NCBI GenBank assembly: GCA_965248335.1
Contig: CBDFIY010000003.1
Coordinates: forward strand, 248,001-312,000
Length of the DNA stretch: 64,000 bases
Source of the DNA: CAKMZU01 sp965248335
GTDB lineage: Bacteria > Pseudomonadota > Gammaproteobacteria > Pseudomonadales > DT-91
Direction: 5' to 3'
The notes beneath the pieces were generated by a model. The model had not been told where the DNA came from and ran no database searches. It saw nothing but the letters and a program-made list of their open reading frames with translations. The position numbers were made by a program, and so were the translations under genes. Position 1 is the stretch's first letter; each line of letters begins with the position of its first letter. Below, piece after piece: positions 27,050 through 36,557 of the stretch.

Positions 27050-27177
27050 TATACTGATCACACTTGAAGATACAAGGGCGTTGGCCGTGCTCGCTCACCC
27101 CAATCACTTACTGGCTGTAAGCTCATGGGGATTCGCTCGCTTGTCGCCTTCTTGTATCTCCAACCCCGATGGGTATA
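27050..27177. repeat. 128-bp palindromic interspersed repeat, copy 1
   Basis: This copy differs from the one at 60247-60374 at about 12 of 128 positions and has exactly the same length. The ends are an imperfect terminal inverted repeat (TATACTGATC ... GATGGGTATA). An inner stem GATACAAG/CTTGTATC and a central CCCCA...TGGGG pairing make almost the whole unit a foldback. No reading frame is conserved. It looks like a non-autonomous MITE-like or REP/BIME-like element. Confidence 0.8.
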
Positions 27178-27229
27178 TTGGCTCTCTAATGCCTACTACT
27201 GGAAAGAAATGTTAGTCTAGCTGCTCTGA

Positions 27230-28252
27230 TTAGCCTACTGATCTTTGTAACGTATGGAAGTCAGAAGAAATTGCCTGATACTGTTCTTTTTTTAGTCTTG
27301 CGCCATATTGACTGACAACTTGACTTGCAGTTATAGACGCTAACTCGCCAGCTTTTTTATAGTCGTAGCCGTTATTTATAGCGTACAGAAAAGCACCTGC
27401 AAAGGCGTCACCTGCGCCATTGGCATCGATGGCTTTCGTTTCATCAGGGTTAATGCTGATGGTTTGGTGGCCATCAAATATAAGCGCCCCTTTGCTCCCT
27501 TGTGTAATAACAACGTTTTTAGCTAAGTTGCTGAGTTGTTTGAATGCGGCCTCTGCTGTCTCTTCTCCAGTCCACTGTTTAGCTTCATCGATATTACAAA
27601 ATAAGAGGTCAACACCAGCGCCTATCATTTCGAGCAAGCCTTCTTTGAAAAATTCAACCATGGATGGGTCTGATAAGGTGATTGCGGTTTTAACACCGGC
27701 TTTTTCTGCCGATTCTCGGCAGGCGATGGCCGCTGCACGCCCAGTATCTGATGTGACTAAATAACCTTCTATGTATAGCCATTTTGATTGTGTTAGCGCA
27801 TCAAAGTTAATGTTTTTGGTGGAGATAGATTCGCTTATGCCCAGGTAAGTATTCATTGTTCGCTCAGCATCTGGCGTAATCATGACCAAGCATTTACCCG
27901 TGATTTGCTCATGGTCTTCAATATTGTGGTCGGCATCAACGCCTGCATTTTTTAAATCATTGAGATAAAATTCCCCCATCTCATCGGCAGCTACTTTACA
28001 GCTGTAAAAACTACTTCCACCGAGCTCACTGACCGCAATGATGCTATTGGCTGCAGAACCACCACTCGATTTTTTAGCGGAGAGGAGATTGCCGCCGAGC
28101 AAACCGACTATTTGGTTTTGGCGATCCAGGTCGACCAATGTCATTAGGCCTTTATCGATGTGACAAGACTGAAGAAAGTCATCATCGGTATTGATCTCAG
28201 TATCAACAAGAGCGTTGCCTATTCCGTATACATCGTATTGTTTCATTGTCAT
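27230..28252 (-). CDS. Adenosine kinase-like PfkB-family sugar/nucleoside kinase
   Basis: This PfkB-family kinase of 340 residues has the N-terminal GIGNALVDTEI motif, GGSAANSI near residue 63, and the C-terminal signature DANGAGDAFAGAF with the catalytic Asp. The overall pattern fits the adenosine kinase group that many Gammaproteobacteria carry as a single PfkB gene. The substrate cannot be proven from sequence. ATG 28252 and an ATG two codons later are both possible starts. It is divergent from mrcB. Confidence 0.88.
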   Translation of the reverse strand: MTMKQYDVYGIGNALVDTEINTDDDFLQSCHIDKGLMTLVDLDRQNQIVGLLGGNLLSAKKSSGGSAANSIIAVSELGGSSFYSCKVAADEMGEFYLNDLKNAGVDADHNIEDHEQITGKCLVMITPDAERTMNTYLGISESISTKNINFDALTQSKWLYIEGYLVTSDTGRAAAIACRESAEKAGVKTAITLSDPSMVEFFKEGLLEMIGAGVDLLFCNIDEAKQWTGEETAEAAFKQLSNLAKNVVITQGSKGALIFDGHQTISINPDETKAIDANGAGDAFAGAFLYAINNGYDYKKAGELASITASQVVSQYGARLKKEQYQAISSDFHTLQRSVG

Positions 28253-28369
28253 GCGCCTTCATTGATGGGGTAAAAAGCGTATTATCCTTGAAAAAAACGT
28301 TGGACGCTAACAGAGCGTCAACTTATCATCGCAGCCCACGTGCAGATAAACGAAGTTATGTAGATACCT

Positions 28370-30691
28370 ATGGCGAAATACAAAAAAATCGTCCAAAAAC
28401 CAAAGAAGTCACTTCCCTGGTTTAAGTTGGTTTTTACATGTGTAGTGATTCTAGGTGCTTACCTGATTTATCTCGATGCAAAAATAATGCACCGCTTTAA
28501 TGGGGCGAAATGGACATTACCTGCTTCTGTTTATGCGAGGCCGCTTGAAGTCTATGAAGGAAAGGCCATTAATCAGAAAGATTTCATCGCAGAGCTAAAA
28601 AGTGCGGGTTATCGTCGATCATCTCGGTCTCAGTCGAGAACTTTTCATGTTTCTGCTGATACGGTTTCTATACATACGCGTGCATTTACTTTCTGGGATA
28701 AGCCACAGCCTGCGCTTACGCTTGATATCACCTTTAGTGCATCACGCATTGTGCAGATTGAAGGCCTTGAGCGCTCGATGAATGGGGCATTTCGATTGGA
28801 GCCGATTAAGATTGGCAGTATTCACCCCCAGCAACATGAAGAGCGCTTGGTGATTGCGTATGACGATATTCCAGAAGCATTGATTGAAGCGCTGCTGGCC
28901 ACGGAAGACCGTAATTTTTTTAATCATTACGGCATCTCATTAAAAGGGATTGGCCGTGCCGCTTGGTCTAATATTCGGCAAGGCGCTATTTCACAAGGTG
29001 CAAGTACGATAACTCAGCAGCTCGTGAAGAATTTATTTTTGACTTCGGATAGAACCCTTACGCGTAAATTAGAAGAGGTGCTAATGGCGGTTTTGTTGGA
29101 ACTGCGTGCAACAAAGGCCGAGATTTTGGAAACTTATGTGAATGAGGTGTTTGTTGCGCAAGATGGCTCGCGAGCGATTCACGGGTTTGCCTTGGCGAGC
29201 GAATTCTTTTTTGCTAAGCCGTTAAAGCAGTTAACTGATAGCCAGATTGCATTATTAGTGGGCATGATGAAAGGTCCGTCTTACTATAATCCAATCAGGC
29301 ATCCGCGAAGGGCCATAGCTCGGAGAAACCTAGTTTTGAGTTTGATGAACGAACAAGGTTATTTATCAACACCGGATTTTCTGGAAGCGGAAAATGATGC
29401 ACTCGGGTTGATGCTCAAACCTGACCCTTCTTCCACAAAAAGTTATGCTGCTTATATTCAGCTTGTGAAGCAACAGCTTTTACAGGATTACAGCCAAAAT
29501 GATCTACAAACGCAAGGCTTGAATGTTTTTACGAATCTAAATCCACAGTTACAGGCACATGCGCAACTGGTGATGAATCGAGGTTTAAAGCGCCTAGAGA
29601 GGCGCTATGGTAAAAGGATGGGACAAAGTAATGGCGCGATTGTGGTTGTTAATCATGCGTCAGGTGATGTGGAAGCGTTAGTTGGTGGTAAAGATTTCAG
29701 GCCGGGCAGTTTTAATCGAGCACTCTATGCGTATCGCCCTATTGGCTCACTCGTTAAGCCCGCTGTTTATCTCTCTGCCATTGAAAAAGGCTATCGCTTG
29801 AGCGATTTAATTTCTGATGAGCCTGTAAAGGTTGAGATTGATAATGAAGTTTGGGAGCCTAAAAACTATGATAGGAAAACACATCACCTTGATGATGTGA
29901 TTAAATCTCCTAGAAATGTGAATAAAGACATACCTCTGTATATGGCAATGGCAAAATCATATAACGTTGCTACCGTTAGGCTTGGATTACAAGTGGGTGT
30001 TGATGCTGTAGCCGACACATTAGTTAAGCTGGGTGTGAGTACCAATATACCTAAAGTGCCGTCACTCCTTTTGGGGGCGTTAGATTTAACGCCTATTCAA
30101 GCTGCTCAAGTTTTCTCAACCATTGGTGCATCTGGGTTTTATGCGCCATTAAATGCGATAAGAGAAGTGAGTGATAGCAAGGGACAGGCTTTAAAGCGGT
30201 ACAAAATAGAGTTGGAAAAACGTTTTGATAACGCTAGCATGTATCTGATTACTTATGCGATGCAAGCTGTGATGCATGAAGGTACAGGGCGAAGCGTGGC
30301 AGATAAGTTTTCCCGTAATCGCCTGATTGCAGGTAAAACAGGTACAACTAACGACCTGAGAGATAATTGGTTTGCGGGTTTTAATAGTGAGAGGGCAGCC
30401 GTTGTTTGGGTCGGTAACGATGATAATAAACCGCTTGCAATGCCAGCTTCCTTGGGCGCTTTGCCGATTTGGGCAGATTTAATGAGCGCCTACCCAAGTG
30501 CAGCAGGTAGGCCGCCAATCCCTGATGATATTGATTATTCATGGGTAGATATAGCTACTGATCAGTTAACAGAGGAGGGCTGCCCGAATGCGGTTTATCT
30601 GCCGTTTAAGAAAGGATCAGCGCCCACTTCACATACACAATGTTACTTACAACAACAAACGGAACACTGGTTTAACAAATGGTTTCAATGA
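28370..30691 (+). CDS. mrcB: Penicillin-binding protein 1B (bifunctional)
   Basis: This class A PBP synthesises and cross-links peptidoglycan. A single membrane anchor (about residues 17-37) follows a short basic cytoplasmic tail. A UB2H-like domain comes next, then the GT51 glycosyltransferase domain with EDRNFFNHYG (Glu179). The transpeptidase domain has SLVKP (Ser460), SYN and KTGTT (Lys656). The 773-residue length is typical. It is the first gene of a unit with the lipoprotein and Nudix genes, joined by start/stop overlaps. Confidence 0.96.
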   Translation: MAKYKKIVQKPKKSLPWFKLVFTCVVILGAYLIYLDAKIMHRFNGAKWTLPASVYARPLEVYEGKAINQKDFIAELKSAGYRRSSRSQSRTFHVSADTVSIHTRAFTFWDKPQPALTLDITFSASRIVQIEGLERSMNGAFRLEPIKIGSIHPQQHEERLVIAYDDIPEALIEALLATEDRNFFNHYGISLKGIGRAAWSNIRQGAISQGASTITQQLVKNLFLTSDRTLTRKLEEVLMAVLLELRATKAEILETYVNEVFVAQDGSRAIHGFALASEFFFAKPLKQLTDSQIALLVGMMKGPSYYNPIRHPRRAIARRNLVLSLMNEQGYLSTPDFLEAENDALGLMLKPDPSSTKSYAAYIQLVKQQLLQDYSQNDLQTQGLNVFTNLNPQLQAHAQLVMNRGLKRLERRYGKRMGQSNGAIVVVNHASGDVEALVGGKDFRPGSFNRALYAYRPIGSLVKPAVYLSAIEKGYRLSDLISDEPVKVEIDNEVWEPKNYDRKTHHLDDVIKSPRNVNKDIPLYMAMAKSYNVATVRLGLQVGVDAVADTLVKLGVSTNIPKVPSLLLGALDLTPIQAAQVFSTIGASGFYAPLNAIREVSDSKGQALKRYKIELEKRFDNASMYLITYAMQAVMHEGTGRSVADKFSRNRLIAGKTGTTNDLRDNWFAGFNSERAAVVWVGNDDNKPLAMPASLGALPIWADLMSAYPSAAGRPPIPDDIDYSWVDIATDQLTEEGCPNAVYLPFKKGSAPTSHTQCYLQQQTEHWFNKWFQ

Positions 30692-31131
30692 AAGAACACG
30701 CGAATTTACTCGGTTTATTTTTACTTACTTTACTTTTTGCCGGTTGCGTCATACAGCCTACTAAAGAAGAAAAGCCTGTCGATATTTATGCGCCAATTAA
30801 AAATAATGTCATTGAGTACCGGAACGATGAGGAGGCAGAGCCTATCGTTCAGGCGGGTAGCGATTATATGGATAGCCAAATAAAACAGGTACGTTATATG
30901 TTCTTCTCACAGAACTACGATCAAGCCTCTCAACTGGCCGAACGTCTGATTCGTCAAGCACCTAATAATCCTGATACTTATTACTGGCTTGCAAGAATAC
31001 GTATGGAAATGTCAGATTACCAGCAGGCTACGCAAATGGCACAAAAAGGCATTAGTGTGAGTCAAAAAGGTACGCAGGTACGTAAAGCGCTACAAAGGTT
31101 ACAGCAACAAGCGTCTATCGCTATTGAGTAA
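30688..31131 (+). CDS. TPR-containing lipoprotein downstream of mrcB
   Basis: From ATG 30688, which overlaps the mrcB stop (ATGA), the protein is about 147 residues. A lipobox (LLFAGC, Cys20) is followed by an acidic linker and two tetratricopeptide-like helical hairpins (FFSQNYDQASQLAERLIRQA, then MEMSDYQQATQMAQKGI). It is probably an outer-membrane partner of PBP1B or another cell-wall enzyme, judging from the coupling; LpoB-like sequence is not evident. Confidence 0.8.
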   Translation: MKEHANLLGLFLLTLLFAGCVIQPTKEEKPVDIYAPIKNNVIEYRNDEEAEPIVQAGSDYMDSQIKQVRYMFFSQNYDQASQLAERLIRQAPNNPDTYYWLARIRMEMSDYQQATQMAQKGISVSQKGTQVRKALQRLQQQASIAIE

Positions 31132-31718
31132 TGAGTGCTCCCGATGTGAGAAACAGCTTGTGGCAAGCAGCAATCAAGGCCTCTTCCGGTTCTAGCCAAA
31201 AAAAATGGTTTAGATGTTTGGTAAAGCGAGCAGCTGTAGCAATTATTCTTCGAGAAGAGGTGGGCGAACTTGAAATTCTCATGATTCAGCGAGCTGAGCA
31301 TGAAAAGGACCGATGGTCTGGCCAGATGGGGTTTCCTGGCGGCAAACAAGACTTGGGGGATCTAAGCATTCAGGTGACTGCAGAGCGAGAGCTTTTTGAG
31401 GAGTTGTCTATTGGTAGCAATGACCTTGCCTTGCTCGGAAGGTTGTCCGACATCAATGCACGATCCCATAAGCCAATGCAGCAAGCAATGGTAATTACAC
31501 CTTTTTTGTTTGCGTCTTCTGGTGCTTTAGAGCCCGTCAAAAACGAAGAAGTTGCCGATGTACTATGGGTGCCTTTATCTTTGTTTAACGAGAAAAATAG
31601 GCAATTGATGCGTCGTTTTGGGCGGGATTTGCCTTGCTATTATTATCAAGGCAAATGTATTTGGGGGTTGTCATTGATGATGATCGATGAGCTTAACGCC
31701 TTTAGACTTAACCGTTGA
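31131..31718 (+). CDS. Nudix hydrolase, CoA pyrophosphatase-like
   Basis: The 195-residue protein has SGQMGFPGGKQD, the upstream signature of the CoA-type Nudix subgroup, followed by the Nudix helix AERELFEELSI. The first acidic position of the box is Asp rather than Glu (GKQDLGD). The likely reaction is cleavage of CoA or its derivatives to phosphopantetheine and ADP. Its ATG shares one base with the preceding TAA stop, so translation is coupled. Confidence 0.82.
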   Translation: MSAPDVRNSLWQAAIKASSGSSQKKWFRCLVKRAAVAIILREEVGELEILMIQRAEHEKDRWSGQMGFPGGKQDLGDLSIQVTAERELFEELSIGSNDLALLGRLSDINARSHKPMQQAMVITPFLFASSGALEPVKNEEVADVLWVPLSLFNEKNRQLMRRFGRDLPCYYYQGKCIWGLSLMMIDELNAFRLNR

Positions 31719-32132
31719 TCATTGCTTATCGTTAATGGTCAGCGAAATCTGATAAACACCCGCTTCTCTTGATTGGTCGGAGACTTGTGTCAGCGTGTCT
31801 GTCGTAGCCTTTGGGTGTGCTTGTAGGATAACCGTACCTTTTGGGTTTTTTGCATGCAAGCGCTCAACATTGGCCCTTACGGATCGTACATCAATGCGCC
31901 TTCCTTCTAGCCAAATTTCATCAGTCGCGTTAATTTGAAAAACGATGTTTTTGATGTCTGTTTCTGTTTCGTTAGTTGATGCGTCGGGGCGTGAGACCAT
32001 CAGTCCAGATTCTTTAACAAAAGAGGCTGTCACGATAAAAAAGATCAGCATAATAAAAACAACATCTAACATGGGTGTAAGGTCGATGTTAGATTCGTCG
32101 TCGTCGCTATGGTGGCGTGCTAGTCGTGACAT
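31719..32132 (-). CDS. ExbD/TolR-family biopolymer transport protein (orphan)
   Basis: The 137-residue protein has the conserved IDLTPMLDVVFIMLIFF segment, including the functional Asp in the single transmembrane helix, and a periplasmic ExbD domain. These proteins form the proton channel rotor with ExbB/TolQ. No exbB, tonB or tolQ gene is next to it. The upstream gene encodes a barrel protein. Its stop directly abuts the Nudix gene stop (convergent, no gap). Confidence 0.9.
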   Translation of the reverse strand: MSRLARHHSDDDESNIDLTPMLDVVFIMLIFFIVTASFVKESGLMVSRPDASTNETETDIKNIVFQINATDEIWLEGRRIDVRSVRANVERLHAKNPKGTVILQAHPKATTDTLTQVSDQSREAGVYQISLTINDKQ

Positions 32133-32191
32133 GATGTTTTCTCAAAAATAATGGCATGCTAAGCCCTAAGTGTTACAGCATTATGACGTAA

Positions 32192-32992
32192 TCAAAAACG
32201 ATAGGAAAGCGAGACGTAAGGGCCGTAAGTATCCAGTTTGTAGTTACTTTTTTTGGTTACACCGCTGGATACTTTGGTGTCCGTTTCTAGGTCAACCTTA
32301 AAATAGCGATAGCCTGCACTTACACCAATACCTATCCAAGTTCGATAATTGACAGCTAAGTCTATATCGTAGGCTTGTTCAGGGCTGTTGAAGTTGAAAT
32401 TATGCCCAGCATTGAGTTTAACATGTGTCGATAATCCGGTTAGCGGGAGGTAGGCAGTGAGTTTTCCATAAATCAATAAATACTGCTTGTCGAATGTAGA
32501 TTTAACTGGGAGGTCACTCAGGTTTTGTGCAGATAATATAAAATTCATGTCGCCATCAAATTTTCTGTAGGTTAATCCAGCATCTAGAGAAACAATTTCG
32601 AGATCAAGCGGTGTCCAGTAGCCTGTCACGTCAAAATGATTGATATTGATGGTGCCCTTCAAGTTTATTTTTTTATTATCGCCACTGCTTATGATGTCTT
32701 TTAGGTATGGGGAGCCTTTTCCTTTATGTTCGATAATATTGGCAGCTAGGATAATATTGGGAAGGTAAGGTAGTGGGTGGTAAAATTCGAAATAATATTG
32801 CTGATTATTTGCTGTATTCATGTCGAGGTTTTTCTCGAGGTCGACTCTTAACGTTGATGCATTACTTATTGGTACATCAACCAATCCTTTCATTTGTGTA
32901 CGCCAAAGCGTCGCACCGACTTCAAAGCCTAAGTTGTCAGCCCAAGAAACAATAGGCAAAATAAGCCCAAGCGTGATGAGGAATTTTTTCAT
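32192..32992 (-). CDS. Outer-membrane beta-barrel protein (TIGR04219-like)
   Basis: The 266-residue protein has a signal peptide (about 1-18, ending SWADN) and then GFEVGATLWRTQMKG, a start I associate with the TIGR04219 outer-membrane family of marine Gammaproteobacteria. Alternating beta strands run throughout and the C-terminal residue is Phe (YVSLSYRF), the usual outer-membrane insertion signal. The function is unknown. Confidence 0.75.
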   Translation of the reverse strand: MKKFLITLGLILPIVSWADNLGFEVGATLWRTQMKGLVDVPISNASTLRVDLEKNLDMNTANNQQYYFEFYHPLPYLPNIILAANIIEHKGKGSPYLKDIISSGDNKKINLKGTININHFDVTGYWTPLDLEIVSLDAGLTYRKFDGDMNFILSAQNLSDLPVKSTFDKQYLLIYGKLTAYLPLTGLSTHVKLNAGHNFNFNSPEQAYDIDLAVNYRTWIGIGVSAGYRYFKVDLETDTKVSSGVTKKSNYKLDTYGPYVSLSYRF

Positions 32993-33015
32993 GGAGAGTA
33001 TCGCTTATTGATGTC

Positions 33016-34293
33016 TTAGAGTTGTTTGAAGGCTTTTTCTGCTGCAGTTAGCGTTTTGTCGAGCGTACCTTGATCATGACAACTGCTGACAAAACCAGCT
33101 TCATAAGCTGAAGGCGCAAAATAAATACCTTGATTTAACATTAAATGGAAGAAGGCTTTAAAGCGTTCGATATCACATTGCTGCACTTGCTCAAACCGTG
33201 TGATATGTTCGTCTTCGGAGAAAAAGAATCCAAACATGCCGCCAACATTAACAACACTTAAACCGATACCTGCCGTTTTAGCAATATCCTTGAGACCCGC
33301 TGTCAGTAAATGGGCTTGCTTTGATAAGGATTCGTAAAAATCGGTTTCACTTATTTGACTGAGGACGCAAAGCCCCGCGGCAGTGGCGAGAGGGTTGCCC
33401 GATAATGTGCCCGCTTGATAAACCGGCCCTGTGGGTGCGATATAATCCATGATGACTTTTTTTCCGCCAAACGCGCCTACGGGCATGCCACCGCCAATGA
33501 TTTTCCCCAGTGTTGTTAAATCGGGTGTGATTCCATAAAGCGATTGTGCGCCGCCTAAAGCGACCCGAAAGCCTGTCATGACTTCATCAAAGATTAATAC
33601 ACTATTATAGGTGTCGCATACGCGGCGAAGTGTTTCGAGAAAGCCTTTAGCCGGTGGAATGCAGTTCATGTTGCCCGCAACCGGCTCAACGATAATACAA
33701 GCGATCTCGTTACCTATATCGTTGAAGACAGCGTCGACTTGATCGCTATCGTTAAAGTTTAAAGTGATTGTTTCTTTGGCTAATGCTTCGGGTACACCGG
33801 GTGATGTTGGCTCGCCAAGTGTCAGTGCACCTGATCCTGCTTTAACTAACAGGGAATCCGAGTGTCCGTGGTAACAACCTTCGAATTTAACAATTTTGGT
33901 TCGCCCAGTGTACCCTCGAGCAAGGCGAATGGCGCTCATGGTAGCTTCTGTGCCGGAACTGACAAGCCTGAGTAATTCGATGCTCGGCATAAGGCTTTTC
34001 ACTTTTTCAGCAAGTGTCACTTCACTTTCGGTAGGCGCGCCATAACTCAAGCCTCTGTCGAGTTGTTTTTTTACGGCGGCAATAATTTCTGGATTGCTAT
34101 GCCCGGTAATCATGGGCCCCCAAGAACCCACGTAATCGACATATGTGTTTCCATCGACATCGTAGGTATAGGCACCTTTTGCATGATCAAAGAATACAGG
34201 GGTGCCACCAACGCCGGTAAATGCCCTGACTGGCGAGTTAATTCCACCGGGAATAGCCAATTGCGCGCGCTCAAAGAGTGAAGATGATGACAT
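33016..34293 (-). CDS. hemL: Glutamate-1-semialdehyde 2,1-aminomutase
   Basis: This PLP enzyme converts glutamate-1-semialdehyde to 5-aminolevulinate (C5 route of haem synthesis). The start is set at ATG 34293 (MSSSSLFERA); the longer frame would begin with TTG inside hemJ's stop region. Motifs are PGGINSPVRAF, SSGTEATMSAIRLARG, FDEVMTGFRV and the PLP-lysine loop LGKIIGGGMPVGAFGG. It is 425 residues, a normal length. It follows hemJ closely, so two haem-pathway genes are paired. Confidence 0.97.
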   Translation of the reverse strand: MSSSSLFERAQLAIPGGINSPVRAFTGVGGTPVFFDHAKGAYTYDVDGNTYVDYVGSWGPMITGHSNPEIIAAVKKQLDRGLSYGAPTESEVTLAEKVKSLMPSIELLRLVSSGTEATMSAIRLARGYTGRTKIVKFEGCYHGHSDSLLVKAGSGALTLGEPTSPGVPEALAKETITLNFNDSDQVDAVFNDIGNEIACIIVEPVAGNMNCIPPAKGFLETLRRVCDTYNSVLIFDEVMTGFRVALGGAQSLYGITPDLTTLGKIIGGGMPVGAFGGKKVIMDYIAPTGPVYQAGTLSGNPLATAAGLCVLSQISETDFYESLSKQAHLLTAGLKDIAKTAGIGLSVVNVGGMFGFFFSEDEHITRFEQVQQCDIERFKAFFHLMLNQGIYFAPSAYEAGFVSSCHDQGTLDKTLTAAEKAFKQL

Positions 34294-34301
34294 GACTGAC
34301 C

Positions 34302-34727
34302 TCAAAAGGGTTTAACGATGACCAGTATCACAATGGCCAGCAAGACAAAAACAGGTGCCTCATTGATGATGCGATAAAAACGATGGCTGTGGCGATTTTC
34401 ACCTTTCGCAAATTGTTTTGCAAGGTGGCCGCAATAGAAATGAAAACCGAGCAAGGTTAACACTAAGGTGATTTTAGCGTGAAGCCAGCCTTGGCTCATG
34501 TAATAAGAGAAGTTGGTAGAGATTAGGCCAATGCCGGTGAGAATTGCTAAAAAAGCAATGGGTAAAGTAAAACGAAAGAGTTTACGTTCCATGATGCTGA
34601 GTCTTTCCTGTGTTGCCAGATCAGAGGCTTGAGCATGGTGAACAAAAAGGCGTGGAAGGTAAAAAATACCGGCAAACCAACTGATAACAAAAAAAACGTG
34701 TAGTGCTTTAAGCCATAAAAACATCAA
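34302..34727 (-). CDS. hemJ: Protoporphyrinogen oxidase HemJ
   Basis: This membrane enzyme oxidises protoporphyrinogen IX. The 141-residue protein has four transmembrane helices. The conserved LKALHVFFVISWFAGIFYLPRLF contains the essential His near residue 10, and HAKITLVLTLLGFHFYCG carries the second conserved His/Lys pair. The start overlaps the stop of the CLC gene by 4 bp. Its neighbour hemL is in the same pathway. Confidence 0.92.
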   Translation of the reverse strand: MMFLWLKALHVFFVISWFAGIFYLPRLFVHHAQASDLATQERLSIMERKLFRFTLPIAFLAILTGIGLISTNFSYYMSQGWLHAKITLVLTLLGFHFYCGHLAKQFAKGENRHSHRFYRIINEAPVFVLLAIVILVIVKPF

Positions 34728-36464
34728 AAGTTCCTTGGTTGATGAAAGTAGTAATCAAGATCTTGTCTGCTAATCACGCCAAAAAGAGGTTCTGCGTTAT
34801 TATTGAAAGCGCCTTTAACGACCAGTTGATCGACGATTTCTTCTTGCATGTGCTCATAGGCTTCATAGGCAGATAACTGAAAATCAATTTCAGTTGCAGG
34901 GTGGTGTTCTATGGGAAGCGACAATACGGAAAGTTCGTTTTGATCGCTATCAAGATTATCAACGGCATTAAAAAAATCTAAACCACTTATCATAAAAGGC
35001 ATTTGCTTTTGCTGAGAGACGATTAACCAGCGTGGTTGTTTATGCCGAATGTTAGAAAGAGAATCAGCAGAAAGTGTTTCATTAATCAATAAAACATTCG
35101 TCGACATCAGGCTGGAAACACCAATACGTTGCAGTGCTAGCTCAAAGACACTGACGTTATCACCTTTACCCTGGTGAGTGAGGCGTGTGATATGCGGTGG
35201 TTTTTGTTTGAAGATTTGAGTGCAAGTTAAGTTGGCAATAACGATACCAATCATGGCAGGAAAGACGACAGCTGTTGTCCCCGTTAACTCTATGAGCGCG
35301 GTTAGTGCGGCAAGCGGTGCATTTAACACCGCCGCCATCATTGTCCCCATAGCAATCATAGGGTACATGGGGTCTCGGGGAACAATGAGGCCAAATACTG
35401 AATGAATAGAAAGAAGCGTGGCACTTCCAAGGCAGGCTCCCGCGATAAGTGCTGGGCCAATAATGCCGATTGGCATGCCAAGGCCTTGCGAAACACAGGA
35501 AGCAGCTAGTTTGGCAAACAAAATAGCTAATAAGATCTGAAGGCTTAGATTATGGTTAAGTGCATTGTCGACATTATAGTAACCAATCCCCAAAATCTCA
35601 GGCACAAATAAACCAAGTAATGCCGTGAGCCCACCAGCGAGAGCAAAGCGTGTAATAATCGAGTAATGACTTATTCGCAAACACTGTTTTGAAAGGAAAC
35701 AAAAGGCAGCAGATAAACTGCCTGCAAGCAATCCGATCATGACATAAATAGGAACCTCTGAAATATGATGGGTCTCTAAGGCAGGGATAATAAAGGCCGG
35801 CATATCGCCATAAACCCAGTGACTAATCAGTGTGCCACTTGATGCGGCAAGAATAATAGGAATAAATCCGACGACCGTGTATTCCATGAGAACAACTTCC
35901 ATCGCAAAAATGACGCCGGCTATGGGGGTGTTAAAAGAGGCGGCGATGGCTGATGCTGTCCCGCAACCAGCAAGAATACGGATGCTATTACTGGGTAGCT
36001 GTAAATGTTGCGCGAATTGACTGCTTGTTGCCGCACCAAGATGGATTGCTGGCCCTTCTCGCCCTGAGCTTTGCCCAGTCAGAATACATATGATGGCAGA
36101 GAAAAATTGCAAAACAGCTTCTTTTAGCGGTAATCGTCCCTGGCAGTGGGTAACACGATCAATAACATGAGTGACACCCATACTTATTGGTGATTTAGAT
36201 ATGCAACGTAAAATAATGCCGAGAGTGATTGCACCCATAAAAACGATGGCGCAGCCAACTAAAGGGTCAAACTCAGTGTAAACTTTTTTATTCAAGCCGA
36301 ACCATGTCGGCCATTCGATACAGAACCTAAACGCTTGGATAACAATACCGGTTAGTAGGCCGGTAATGATTGCAATCAGGGAGATAGGTATGAGTGATGA
36401 CTCTTGTGCAAGCGGCTGCCTGACTTTCCTGATAAAAAAATACTTTAAAAAAACGATGCGTCAC
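34724..36464 (-). pseudogene. CLC-type chloride channel/antiporter, probable N-terminal frameshift
   Basis: The main frame (34724-36295) gives 523 residues: CLC membrane helices with GREGPAIHLGAA, GTASAIAASFNTPIAGVIFAMEVV (residues ~112-135), and a C-terminal CBS-like region. Its first usable codon is only TTG 36295. The same frame stays open upstream and encodes a further membrane helix (PISLIAIITGLLTGIVIQAF) but contains no ATG, GTG or TTG. Dropping one T from the minus-strand T7 (36434-36440) connects it to GTG 36464 (MTHRFFKVFF...), giving a normal CLC N terminus. It could be a homopolymer error, a true lesion, or an unusual start. Confidence 0.75.
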
Positions 36465-36557
36465 CCGAACTATTTTTTCTGGAGAATCTGATACTATAGA
36501 TGGCCAATCAACCTACTGGGTTGAAAAACAAATGACAAGTGCTAAGAGACAGATTTC

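Noticed and set aside
26868..27107. N-terminal extension of the DUF1579-like gene
   Set aside because: It would read through the G10 tract and half of the palindromic repeat; a good ribosome-binding site supports ATG 26867.
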